NCBI GenBank assembly: GCA_002441445.1
Contig: DJWC01000147.1
Span: 49,642 to 91,224 of the forward strand
Direction: 5' to 3'
Source: Pusillimonas sp. UBA6240
Lineage (GTDB): Bacteria; Pseudomonadota; Gammaproteobacteria; Burkholderiales; Burkholderiaceae_B
Length of the DNA stretch: 41,583 bases
Made by a program: the position numbers and the translations under genes. Below the pieces are notes generated by a model that saw only the letters and a list, made by a program, of their open reading frames with translations, was not told where the DNA came from and searched no databases. This document shows, piece by piece, positions 16,560 through 23,787 of this stretch (position 1 is its first letter; every line of letters starts with the position of its first letter).

Positions 16560-17263
16560 TCAATTCCAAGGTCTATCTGAAGGTGCGTCGCGTAGATGCA
16601 GGCACAGTGGAAAGCGCGCGCGATGTGACGGTGGCGGATGTCCACGAGGCCATGGGCGTGCGGGGTCGCACGGCGTTGCTGGGTTCGCGCATGCGTCCCA
16701 TAAAGGAGGGACAAGCCAAGATAGCCGGCCCCGCGGTCACCGCATTCTGCTGGCCCGGTGACAACCTCATGATGCATAGAGCCCTATATCTCGCTCAGCC
16801 GGGTGACATATTGGTGGTGGTGTGCCAATCGGAGCTTTCAGGCGCGCAGTGGGGCGATCTGGCAACCCGTTATGCATTGGGCAAGGGACTTGCCGGCGTG
16901 GTCGTTCAAGGCTGCGTGCGTGACGTGGACCAGGTGAGATCGCTCGGTATGCCGGTCTGGTCCACGCACATCTGGCCTATACATCCCGATAAAGGCGGAC
17001 ATGGCTTTGTCAATGCGCCTGTCGTCTGCGAAGGCGTTGAGATTCGGCCAGGCGATTTGATCGTAGCTGATGGCGATGCGGTGATCTGCGTTCCTCGCGA
17101 TGAAGCCCAGTGGGTCATACAGGCGGCTCGAGCCAAGATGCAGAAGGAAGAAGAAGCAGCCGAAAGGGTGCGCGCAGGTGCGTCCGTATGGGAACTCAGT
17201 GGCGCTGCTGCAAGTTACGCATCCATGCAAGTAGAAGAAATCGACGCAGCTTTTGATGACTAG
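16556..17263 (+). CDS. RraA-like protein (HMG/CHA aldolase or oxaloacetate decarboxylase family)
   Basis: 235-residue protein of the RraA fold, which includes 4-hydroxy-4-methyl-2-oxoglutarate/4-carboxy-4-hydroxy-2-oxoadipate aldolases and oxaloacetate decarboxylases. The core WGDLATRYALGKGLAG leads into VVVQGCVRD, with the conserved Arg122-Asp123 and the following GMPVW. The Asp usually before the glycine (DG..RD) is Gln118. The C-terminal tail is charged and helical. The ATG at 16556 overlaps the dioxygenase stop; the open frame extends upstream to 15977 but only as a shadow of the dioxygenase. As an aldolase or decarboxylase it would act on the 2-oxo acid made by the flavoenzyme, which is inference. 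Confidence 0.85.
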   Translation: MINSKVYLKVRRVDAGTVESARDVTVADVHEAMGVRGRTALLGSRMRPIKEGQAKIAGPAVTAFCWPGDNLMMHRALYLAQPGDILVVVCQSELSGAQWGDLATRYALGKGLAGVVVQGCVRDVDQVRSLGMPVWSTHIWPIHPDKGGHGFVNAPVVCEGVEIRPGDLIVADGDAVICVPRDEAQWVIQAARAKMQKEEEAAERVRAGASVWELSGAAASYASMQVEEIDAAFDD

Positions 17264-17316
17264 AACTTGACGGATTCGAGCGCCTGAAGCGAGCAGCGCG
17301 CACATAGCGCTGGAAG

Positions 17317-17329
17317 TTCACACTGTGAA
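17317..17329. promoter_or_regulatory. Perfect palindrome TTCACA-C-TGTGAA
   Basis: The 159-base gap between the RraA-like gene and the hydrolase contains the perfect 6-1-6 palindrome TTCACACTGTGAA. It lies about 95 bases before the hydrolase start and could be a regulator site for a second transcript of this cluster, for example for the IclR at 20383. This is weak evidence from sequence symmetry only. Confidence 0.3.
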
Positions 17330-17422
17330 AAAGTAATGTAGCCGGCCATTCAAATTGCGTGGCTTCGAGGCTAAGGTGATATTCCATACGATCCTATATT
17401 AATTAGAAGCAGGAGACTGGCA

Positions 17423-18316
17423 TTGGAGCATCAAGTACACGCTACTTATGAAATCAAGATCGACGATGTAGTGTATCTGCAGCATGCCAGCGGCCCGCTT
17501 CTCGCGCGTTTATATCTGCCGCAAGGTTCTGGTCCTTTTCCACTGGTTGCCGAAGTGCATGGAGGGGCCTGGTGTCGCGGAGGCCGCCTCGATGAGGATG
17601 GGTTGAACCAATCTCTGGCGAGGCGGGGCATTGCAGTAGCAGCGCTGGATTTTCGTATGCCGCCGCACGCCGCCTATCCCGCATCTCTAATGGACATCAA
17701 CTATGGCGTGCGCTGGCTCAAGACGCACGCGTCTCTCTTGAAAAGCCGACCGGAATTGGTCAGCTTGATGGGCACGTCCAGCGGTGGGCATCAGGCCATA
17801 CTGGCTGCAATGCGGCCTGATGATCCTCGTTATGCCGCCTTGAGCCTCCCCCCGGTATCTGCGGATGTCGACGCAAGCGTTGCGCGCGTCGTGATGTGCT
17901 GGCCAGTGATAGATCCTTTGGGACGCTATCGCTATGCGCTGGAGTTGCAGTCTGGCGGCAAGCCTTATCCTGCAGGTATAGACCGAGTTGTGCCGGATCA
18001 CGAGAAGTTCTGGGGCAACGAAGAGGCGATGTCGGAAGGCAGTCCAGTGCGCATATTGGAGCGTGGCGACAAGGTGGCGACGCCGCCGGCCCTGTGCTTG
18101 CAGGGAGACAGCGACTTGATGCATCCGCGGGCGCATCTGGAGCGTTTCATAGCGGCTTACAAGCGGACGGGAGGCGCATTGGTAATGCGTTGGTTTGCAG
18201 GCGAGGCGGAGGGTTTCATCACCAAGAAACCCGACTCTGCATCCACGGCTGAGGCGATAGAAGAAATCGTGCGATTCCTCAGCGCCGAGAATGGCGAAGA
18301 TACTATTTCCCTTTAG
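17423..18316 (+). CDS. Alpha/beta hydrolase with altered catalytic His position
   Basis: 297-residue alpha/beta hydrolase of the alpha/beta-hydrolase-3/BD-FAE type. It has the oxyanion motif HGGAW (46-50), nucleophile Ser119 in GTSSGG and a likely acid residue in QGDSD (229 or 231). The position where the family has the catalytic His (usually H before GF) reads GEAEGF, with Glu263 instead. Either another His serves, or the protein is not a normal esterase. The start is a TTG at 17423 preceded by AGGAGA (17410-17415). It ends 19 bases before the Bug gene. It may hydrolyse an ester or amide entering the pathway; function is unproven. Confidence 0.8.
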   Translation: MEHQVHATYEIKIDDVVYLQHASGPLLARLYLPQGSGPFPLVAEVHGGAWCRGGRLDEDGLNQSLARRGIAVAALDFRMPPHAAYPASLMDINYGVRWLKTHASLLKSRPELVSLMGTSSGGHQAILAAMRPDDPRYAALSLPPVSADVDASVARVVMCWPVIDPLGRYRYALELQSGGKPYPAGIDRVVPDHEKFWGNEEAMSEGSPVRILERGDKVATPPALCLQGDSDLMHPRAHLERFIAAYKRTGGALVMRWFAGEAEGFITKKPDSASTAEAIEEIVRFLSAENGEDTISL

Positions 18317-18335
18317 AACCAGTCAGGAGACATAA

Positions 18336-19319
18336 ATGTTCAATAAATTAATCAGGCTGGCCATTATTTCTCTGGCACTTACCACGGGTGCTGCCGGGGC
18401 GCAATCAAGCGTGCAGGGGTATCCCGACAAGCCGGTAAAGATTATCGTTGCAGCTGGAACCGCCAGCAGTCCCGACGCTATCAGCCGATTGCTCGCCAAC
18501 AAGCTGAGCCAGAAATGGGGGCAGCCTGTCGTAATCGAGAACGTCGCGGGATTGGGAGGAATCCTTGGAGCCGAGCGCGCGGCCAAGCACGCTCCGGACG
18601 GCTATACATTACTGGTGAGCACTATAGGGGCGATGGCAGTGGGCAGCAGCATCATGGACAACCTTCCGTACGATCCCGTGAAGGATTTCGAGCCGGTGAC
18701 CATGACAATGACCATGCCTAATCTGCTCGTCGTGCATCCTAGTGTTCCGGTAAAAAATTTGCGCGAACTCATTGATTATGCGAAGAAGAACCCGGACAAA
18801 CTTCGCTATGGACATCCTGGCATAGGAACCACGCCTCATCTTTCAGCCGAGCTGCTGAAACAGATGACCAACATCCAGATGCAGGGCATTCCTTATAAGT
18901 CCAGCGCGCAAATGACGACGGACCTGCTGGCTGGTCATTATGAGGTGTTGTTCCATAATAGCTCCGTGATGTTGCCGCATATAAAAGCCGGCAATGCGAC
19001 GCTTCTGGGAATTACTAGTCCGAAACGTATCGCTGACTTGCGCGATGTGCCAACCATAGCGGAAGCCAGTGATGACCTGAAAGGATTCGCGGTTCATGCG
19101 TGGTGGGGCATGTATGCACCTGCGGGGACACCCGGTGACATTGTCCAAAAGGTCAGCGCAGATGTTTCTTCGATATTGGCCGAACCTGAAGTGACGCGGT
19201 GGATAGAAGAGCGAGGGGGAGCAGTCGGAGGCGGTACGCCGCAGGAATTGCGCGCATATCAGGCTGAAGAAACCCGAAAGTGGAGTGATTTGATCAAGAA
19301 GGCGGACATCAAAGGCTGA
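18336..19319 (+). CDS. Bug-family TTT substrate-binding protein
   Basis: 327-residue periplasmic receptor with a signal peptide (about 1-22, cleavage near GAQS) and the TctC/Bug fold (YPDKPVKIIVAAG, APDGYT, GIPYKSSAQM). AGGAGACATAA precedes the ATG. It sits in the middle of the hydroxyacid cluster, between the hydrolase and the dehydrogenase, so it is likely to capture the substrate of that pathway. As with the other isolated Bug genes, no membrane subunits lie next to it. The usual PPGG motif near the N-terminus is replaced by AAGTASS, which may alter ligand choice. Confidence 0.9.
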   Translation: MFNKLIRLAIISLALTTGAAGAQSSVQGYPDKPVKIIVAAGTASSPDAISRLLANKLSQKWGQPVVIENVAGLGGILGAERAAKHAPDGYTLLVSTIGAMAVGSSIMDNLPYDPVKDFEPVTMTMTMPNLLVVHPSVPVKNLRELIDYAKKNPDKLRYGHPGIGTTPHLSAELLKQMTNIQMQGIPYKSSAQMTTDLLAGHYEVLFHNSSVMLPHIKAGNATLLGITSPKRIADLRDVPTIAEASDDLKGFAVHAWWGMYAPAGTPGDIVQKVSADVSSILAEPEVTRWIEERGGAVGGGTPQELRAYQAEETRKWSDLIKKADIKG

Positions 19320-19419
19320 CGATGCTCAGATGAGCGGCCGCAACCATCATGAACCAGGGACACGCGCATATTCATCTGAAGGAAGCAGCTGTCAAACAGA
19401 TAACACTCGGAGCAGATGC

Positions 19420-20340
19420 ATGAATCAATCAATAGCCCCCGTCATAGGATTTGTCGGACTCGGCAATATCGGGGGGCCCATGTCCAGGAATATGGCTCTC
19501 AAGCACTTCGCTGACGTCCTAGCATACGATGTTAAGGCTAACACCTTCGACATTCTGGACGGTACCAAAGCTCGGTTCACAGCTTCCTTGAAAGAGCTCG
19601 CAGAGGCCGCCGACATCATATTCCTGTCACTGCCGGGTAGCGCACACGTCGAATCGGTATGTCTAGGAGCAGAGGGACTAGCCGCGGCGAGTCGGCGTCC
19701 GGCGGTGATTGTCGATCTCAGTACGACCACGGTGGCCACAGCACGCAAACTGGCGGACCGCCTTGGCGAAATGGGAATCGATTTTGCCGACGCTCCCGTG
19801 GCTCGCACGGTCGACGCAGCGCGAAAAGGCGAACTTAGTATTATGGTCGGTGCTGAAAATGCGGTGTTCGACCGCATAGCGCCACTGCTTCGGTACATAG
19901 GTTCTGATATTACGCATTGCGGTGGGGTAGGTTGCGGCCAAGTCGTCAAGCTGATCAATAACGCCTTGGTGTTTGAACACACGGCTGCGCTGGCGGAAAT
20001 GATGGTGTTGGGTCAGCGCGCTGGAGTGGACCCGGCCTTGCTTTTAAAGGCGGTATCCAAAGGCTCGGGAGATAGTTTCGTCCTGCGCAATCACGGTATG
20101 AAAGCAATGCTGCCACGCGAATTTCCCAGCGGGGGCTTCCCCCCTGAATACTCGCTTAAAGACATAAGTTATGTGATGGAGCTCGCTCAGCAGACGGGCA
20201 CGTCGGCCGCTTTTGCGGGGTTGTCATACCGATATTATGAATCCGCAGTCATAAACGGGTTCGGCGGCCGCTACTTCCCCATAGTCATCGAACTCATAGA
20301 GCGCAACCTCGGGCCTGTTTGCGAGTCGGTGCAAAACTGA
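19420..20340 (+). CDS. Beta-hydroxyacid dehydrogenase (3-hydroxyisobutyrate dehydrogenase family)
   Basis: 306-residue NAD(P)-dependent dehydrogenase. The Rossmann motif GLGNIG is at 13-18 and the catalytic Lys177 with Asn180/181 are in GCGQVVKLINN. The substrate-binding loop, usually DAPVSGG, reads DAPVART (residues 124-130). A similar xRT loop (GRT) occurs in the sulfolactaldehyde reductase YihU, where Arg and Thr hold the extra sulfonate. This protein may therefore use a substrate with a second anionic group rather than hydroxyisobutyrate; that is inference. GGAG precedes the ATG at 19420. It is the last gene of the plus-strand cluster and meets the IclR gene tail to tail. Confidence 0.88.
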   Translation: MNQSIAPVIGFVGLGNIGGPMSRNMALKHFADVLAYDVKANTFDILDGTKARFTASLKELAEAADIIFLSLPGSAHVESVCLGAEGLAAASRRPAVIVDLSTTTVATARKLADRLGEMGIDFADAPVARTVDAARKGELSIMVGAENAVFDRIAPLLRYIGSDITHCGGVGCGQVVKLINNALVFEHTAALAEMMVLGQRAGVDPALLLKAVSKGSGDSFVLRNHGMKAMLPREFPSGGFPPEYSLKDISYVMELAQQTGTSAAFAGLSYRYYESAVINGFGGRYFPIVIELIERNLGPVCESVQN

Positions 20341-20382
20341 ACTTTAGCGTTTGCCAGCGCCGCCGCCTGGTATCTGCAATAT

Positions 20383-21195
20383 CTATAAACGCAATGTTTT
20401 TGCTGTGTCCGATAGCCCGGCGGCGACGGCCGTGAGTTCTTCATGCACATATGGCAAGCGTTCCTCGCCATATAATTCCGCAGTCCCCATCAGGCAAAGA
20501 GCGGCAAATGCATTGTTGGACGAATCGCGCACGGGTTCGGCGAAAGCATGCACGCCTGGCACTACGTCACCAAGATTCACGCCAAATCCGTGCCGTTCAG
20601 AGCGTTCTCGCATTTTTTGCAATGCACCCAAACGGCCGGTGCCACGAAACGCCACTTCTTGTGCTACATTTTGCAACAATATTTCGTGAACTTCATCCTC
20701 CGGTAAGGTTTGCAAAATAGCTATACCACCTACAGATGTGAAGAGCGGGCGCCGCGTTCCAGGATGCACCATCAGTCCGGCTAACGTCAAGGTTCCCGTC
20801 CGAACGGTACAAACGTACTCGGCGCCGCTGCGCAGCAGGAGCAAGCCGATTCCACCCATGCGTCGAGAAAATCTGCACACGGCTGCTTCAGCCAGGCGCT
20901 GAAATTGCATCCGAGCCGGGTGTGCGAAGCCTAGTTCATACATCAAGGGGCCCGGAATGTAATGCTTGTCGCCGGTTCGTTGCATAACCAGCCTTTCCTC
21001 CACCAGACAGGTCAACATGCGATGTACAGTGGCTTTGTCTTGCTGGCATGCCGTGGCAAGATCGGAAAGTCGCCAGCCGAACTCTGGCTTGGACGCAATC
21101 ATGCGCATGAGCCTTATCCCTCTGCTTAGACTCTGAGTGCCGCTGCGGTTAGGATGGGCAGGAGGTAGCTCTTGTGTGAGATTTTCAAGGTTCAT
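20383..21195 (-). CDS. IclR-family transcriptional regulator
   Basis: 270-residue IclR protein. The helix-turn-helix covers about residues 22-85 (SLSRGIRLMRMIASKPEFGW, then LATACQQDKATVHRML) and the effector-binding domain follows (HPGTRRPLFTSVGGIAILQ and the HGFGVNLGD segment). The ATG at 21195 with AGGA just upstream is preferred over an in-frame TTG at 21261. It lies convergent to the hydroxyacid/dioxygenase cluster and is the only regulator adjacent to it, so it probably controls that cluster; no divergent target on its other side is obvious. Confidence 0.87.
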   Translation of the reverse strand: MNLENLTQELPPAHPNRSGTQSLSRGIRLMRMIASKPEFGWRLSDLATACQQDKATVHRMLTCLVEERLVMQRTGDKHYIPGPLMYELGFAHPARMQFQRLAEAAVCRFSRRMGGIGLLLLRSGAEYVCTVRTGTLTLAGLMVHPGTRRPLFTSVGGIAILQTLPEDEVHEILLQNVAQEVAFRGTGRLGALQKMRERSERHGFGVNLGDVVPGVHAFAEPVRDSSNNAFAALCLMGTAELYGEERLPYVHEELTAVAAGLSDTAKTLRL

Positions 21196-21400
21196 GGTTC
21201 CTGATTGTCTGTCTTCGACGTAGGAAGCACCATCCGAGTTTGTCCTATATGACTCTACCAAGCAATCACTCCAACCGCATCGCGCCTGGATCCGGGAGCG
21301 TTATTTGCTGGCAAGCCCGCGAGAGTTTGCCGGCATTGCGGCTTCATCGTTTATTATTTCGATTGTGCTTGCCTTATTCCCGACCCATCTGGAGAACGCC

Positions 21401-22006
21401 ATGTCAAGAAAGCCGACTATATTGTTCCGCAAGAGCGTTGCCGCGCTTTCGGTGGCCATTGCGGGCCTCGGGCTTGCGGCCTGCACCGCGACGGTGCCGC
21501 AGGGCAAGCAGACGGTGGCCGAACGCAGGGCCGATGTCGATGCCCGCGCGGACGCGGCGCTCACCCGTTTGTACGAAGTCGTGCCAGACGCGCGTTCAAC
21601 GGTAGCGAAAGCCAAGGGCGTTCTGGTGTTTCCCAGGGTCCTGAGCGCCGGCTTCGTGGTGGGCGCGGAGCACGGCGATGGAGTTTTGCGGGTGAATGGG
21701 CGCAATCAGGGCTATTACAGCACCTCCAGCGGCTCCATCGGCTTCCAGGCGGGCGCGCAGTCCAAGGCCATCATTCTGCTGTTCATGACACAGCAGGCGC
21801 TGGATGACTTCCGGGCAAGCAATGGCTGGACAGCCGGGGTCAACGCCACGGTGGCGGTCGCCAACGTCGGCGCCAACGGCGCCGTCGATACGAACACCTT
21901 GCGTGAGCCGGTGGTGGCTTTCGTGATGACCAACGCGGGGTTGATGGCCGGCGTGTCCCTGGAAGGCACCAAGATCAACAAGCTGGAAGATACGCCCAAG
22001 CCCTGA
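21401..22006 (+). CDS. SYLF/Ysc84-domain lipoprotein
   Basis: 201-residue envelope lipoprotein. The N-terminus is a lipoprotein signal with the lipobox LAAC (Cys at about 27). The rest is a SYLF (Ysc84-like, lipid-binding) domain: AKGVLVFPRVLSAGFVVGA, YYSTSSGSIGFQAGAQSKA and the late MTNAGLMAGVSLEG. Bacterial members are common outer-membrane or periplasmic proteins of unclear task, linked to lipid binding. GGAGAACGCC precedes the ATG; the frame upstream to 21305 lacks protein-like sequence. It is not part of the catabolic operons and looks like core genome. Confidence 0.9.
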   Translation: MSRKPTILFRKSVAALSVAIAGLGLAACTATVPQGKQTVAERRADVDARADAALTRLYEVVPDARSTVAKAKGVLVFPRVLSAGFVVGAEHGDGVLRVNGRNQGYYSTSSGSIGFQAGAQSKAIILLFMTQQALDDFRASNGWTAGVNATVAVANVGANGAVDTNTLREPVVAFVMTNAGLMAGVSLEGTKINKLEDTPKP

Positions 22007-22040
22007 AGCCGCGCGCTCCCCTGCGGCCCCAATGCCGCCG

Positions 22041-22475
22041 CTACGCAGACGGCCAAATATGGCCGTCGATGAAAAATTGCTCGGCGATTTCAAGAATCAA
22101 CTGGCGGCGATGTTCCGGCATGCTGCGCAATTGCGTGAGCAGTTTCAGCTCGTCCGCTGAAAGCGTGGCCGGGTTCTCGATAAGGCTGTGCGCCGGTTCG
22201 AACATGGCATAGCCGCGTCTGCTGGAACTGACTCCATACCGCAGCCACTCCACCGGTACATCCAGCCATTTGGCCAGCGTTTCAATTTTGTCACGCGTCG
22301 GGCGGGACTTGCCCGAAAGCCACTTATGGGCGGCTTGCTGGGAAATCGACTGGTTGGGATGGCGCAAGTTGAACTGAAGGGCGAGCTCTGACGCCGTCTC
22401 TATCTTTTTGCGGCTCCGCTTCAGGGCCAGTTTGAGACGCGTGGCAAATTCCTGCTTTTCATCTACCTTCGACAT
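22041..22475 (-). CDS. cI/XRE-like helix-turn-helix regulator
   Basis: 144-residue DNA-binding protein. The N-terminal half is a lambda-repressor-type HTH: LKLALKRSRKKIETASELA, then SISQQAAHKWLSGKSRPTRD (about 43-62) and LAKWLDVPVEWLRYG. The C-terminal half is a short helical tail (LSADELKLLTQLRSMPEHRR) likely used for dimerisation; no protease or peptidase domain is present. A double AACC-N4-GGTT operator lies 36-68 bases upstream of its ATG, between it and the divergent wzz-like gene, suggesting autoregulation and control of that neighbour. Confidence 0.88.
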   Translation of the reverse strand: MSKVDEKQEFATRLKLALKRSRKKIETASELALQFNLRHPNQSISQQAAHKWLSGKSRPTRDKIETLAKWLDVPVEWLRYGVSSSRRGYAMFEPAHSLIENPATLSADELKLLTQLRSMPEHRRQLILEIAEQFFIDGHIWPSA

Positions 22476-22510
22476 GATTGCAGTGTGCCTTGTGCAGCAG
22501 CCTGTGTAAC

Positions 22511-22543
22511 AACCGTTTGGTTGTGTAAAAAAACCAAACGGTT
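22511..22543. promoter_or_regulatory. Two tandem AACC-N4-GGTT operators, 21 bases apart
   Basis: AACCGTTTGGTT (22511-22522) and AACCAAACGGTT (22532-22543) form a perfect 12-base inverted repeat, and each half is itself a dyad AACC-N4-GGTT. The dyad centres are 21 bases apart, two helical turns, so two repressor dimers would sit on the same face. This is the classic layout for cooperative binding by cI-like repressors, and the divergent HTH gene at 22475 is the obvious candidate. Confidence 0.6.
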
Positions 22544-22565
22544 TAACATCAGCCCAGTTTTACAG

Positions 22566-22588
22566 AGGGCCGGCCCGCAAACGGCCCT
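22566..22588. promoter_or_regulatory. GC-rich hairpin in leader of wzz-like gene
   Basis: AGGGCCG (22566-22572) and CGGCCCT (22582-22588) form a seven-pair stem with a nine-base loop, followed by TT. It lies between the double operator and the wzz-like start at 22661, so it would be in the mRNA leader if transcription starts near the operator. It could be an attenuator or a weak terminator; there is no long U-tract. Confidence 0.3.
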
Positions 22589-22660
22589 TTGCAGCCGCCG
22601 CGATATGCCAGCGATCCGTTCTGTGCGTAGCGGCTAGATCGGGCTTTATCTGTAACCGGC

Positions 22661-23755
22661 ATGAATAAACACGAGCAATCGAGTCTGGAACTCAAGTCGC
22701 CCAACGACGAAATCGATTTATTTGAAATTTTCGACTTATTGTGGCGCGGCCGCACCGCCATCCTGTTGATAGCGGGCTGCGTGACCTTATTTGCGCTGGC
22801 CTACGCCTTCGCCGCGCCGCAGAAATGGACATCCATTGCTTATGTCATCGCCCCGAAGGTCGAGGATATTTCTCCCTATCTTGGCCGGCGCCGAGTGCTC
22901 GCCTTGGTGGAAAAAGAAAAATCCGTCGATGCGGCGGCATTCGCCTCCAGGCTGTTCGCTGAATTCATAGAGCTCAGCGCCACTCCCATACATAAACAGC
23001 GCTTTTTATCCAAGACGAAAGATTTCCTCGACCGCGCCGAAGGCATGGACGACCTGCGGGCGGCCGCCCTGTTGGAACGCATGGCAGGCACTACGCTTGC
23101 CGTCTCCGCGCCGCAGAAAAACCAGATAGTGCCCTACTACAAGATCTCGTATACGGCAGAGAACGCCCACGAAGCGCAGCAAGGCTTGAGCAGCTATATA
23201 GAGTACGTCAACACGCAGGCGCTGCAGCAAAGCGATGCGGCGTTCGGCGATAGCCTGAAGGCGGGAATCCAGGCGCGCAAGGCCAGCCTGGCGGAAATGG
23301 AACACGGCGTCCGCAGCCAGCACGAAAGCAAGATCGCCACCGTGGAAACCGCCCTCTATACCGCCAAGCAGGCGGGCGTAACGGATTATGCGGCGGGCCG
23401 CGCCATACCGGGCAATACCGTTATAGAGCTGCGCGGCGTGGACAGGCTGTTCATGCTGGGGGAAACCTATCTGAACGCCGAGCTGCAGGCGCTCCGGGAA
23501 AAGCCTTTGGTATATCCGCCGCGCTACCATGAGGTCCAATACGAGCTTCAGCAACTCGAAGCATTGCAAAACTACGAGCTTACGCCGGCGTATAGCTATC
23601 GATACCAGTTGGCGCCCACCTACCCGACCTCGCGCGAATCGCCCAAGCGCATGCTCATCGTCGTGCTGGGAGCCTTGCTGGGCAGCATGCTGGGCTGCTT
23701 CTGGGTGTTGATCCGGGGTATGGGCCGCAAACGGTCTTCAAGCAGCACGAGCTAG
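22661..23755 (+). CDS. Wzz-type polysaccharide chain-length/co-polymerase protein
   Basis: 364-residue inner-membrane protein of the Wzz/PCP family, which sets O-antigen or exopolysaccharide chain length. Topology matches: an N-terminal transmembrane helix at about 32-52 after an EIDLFEIFDLLWRGR lead, a long periplasmic helical region (about 55-328), and a C-terminal transmembrane helix at about 330-352. The Pro/Gly-rich approach to the second helix is reduced to YPTSRESPKRM. No polymerase, flippase or glycosyltransferase gene is next to it, so it stands alone. The ribosome site before the ATG is weak. It diverges from the HTH regulator across the double operator. Confidence 0.8.
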   Translation: MNKHEQSSLELKSPNDEIDLFEIFDLLWRGRTAILLIAGCVTLFALAYAFAAPQKWTSIAYVIAPKVEDISPYLGRRRVLALVEKEKSVDAAAFASRLFAEFIELSATPIHKQRFLSKTKDFLDRAEGMDDLRAAALLERMAGTTLAVSAPQKNQIVPYYKISYTAENAHEAQQGLSSYIEYVNTQALQQSDAAFGDSLKAGIQARKASLAEMEHGVRSQHESKIATVETALYTAKQAGVTDYAAGRAIPGNTVIELRGVDRLFMLGETYLNAELQALREKPLVYPPRYHEVQYELQQLEALQNYELTPAYSYRYQLAPTYPTSRESPKRMLIVVLGALLGSMLGCFWVLIRGMGRKRSSSSTS

Positions 23756-23787
23756 GGCGGGCATGGCCGCAGCAATGGCTGTCGCCA

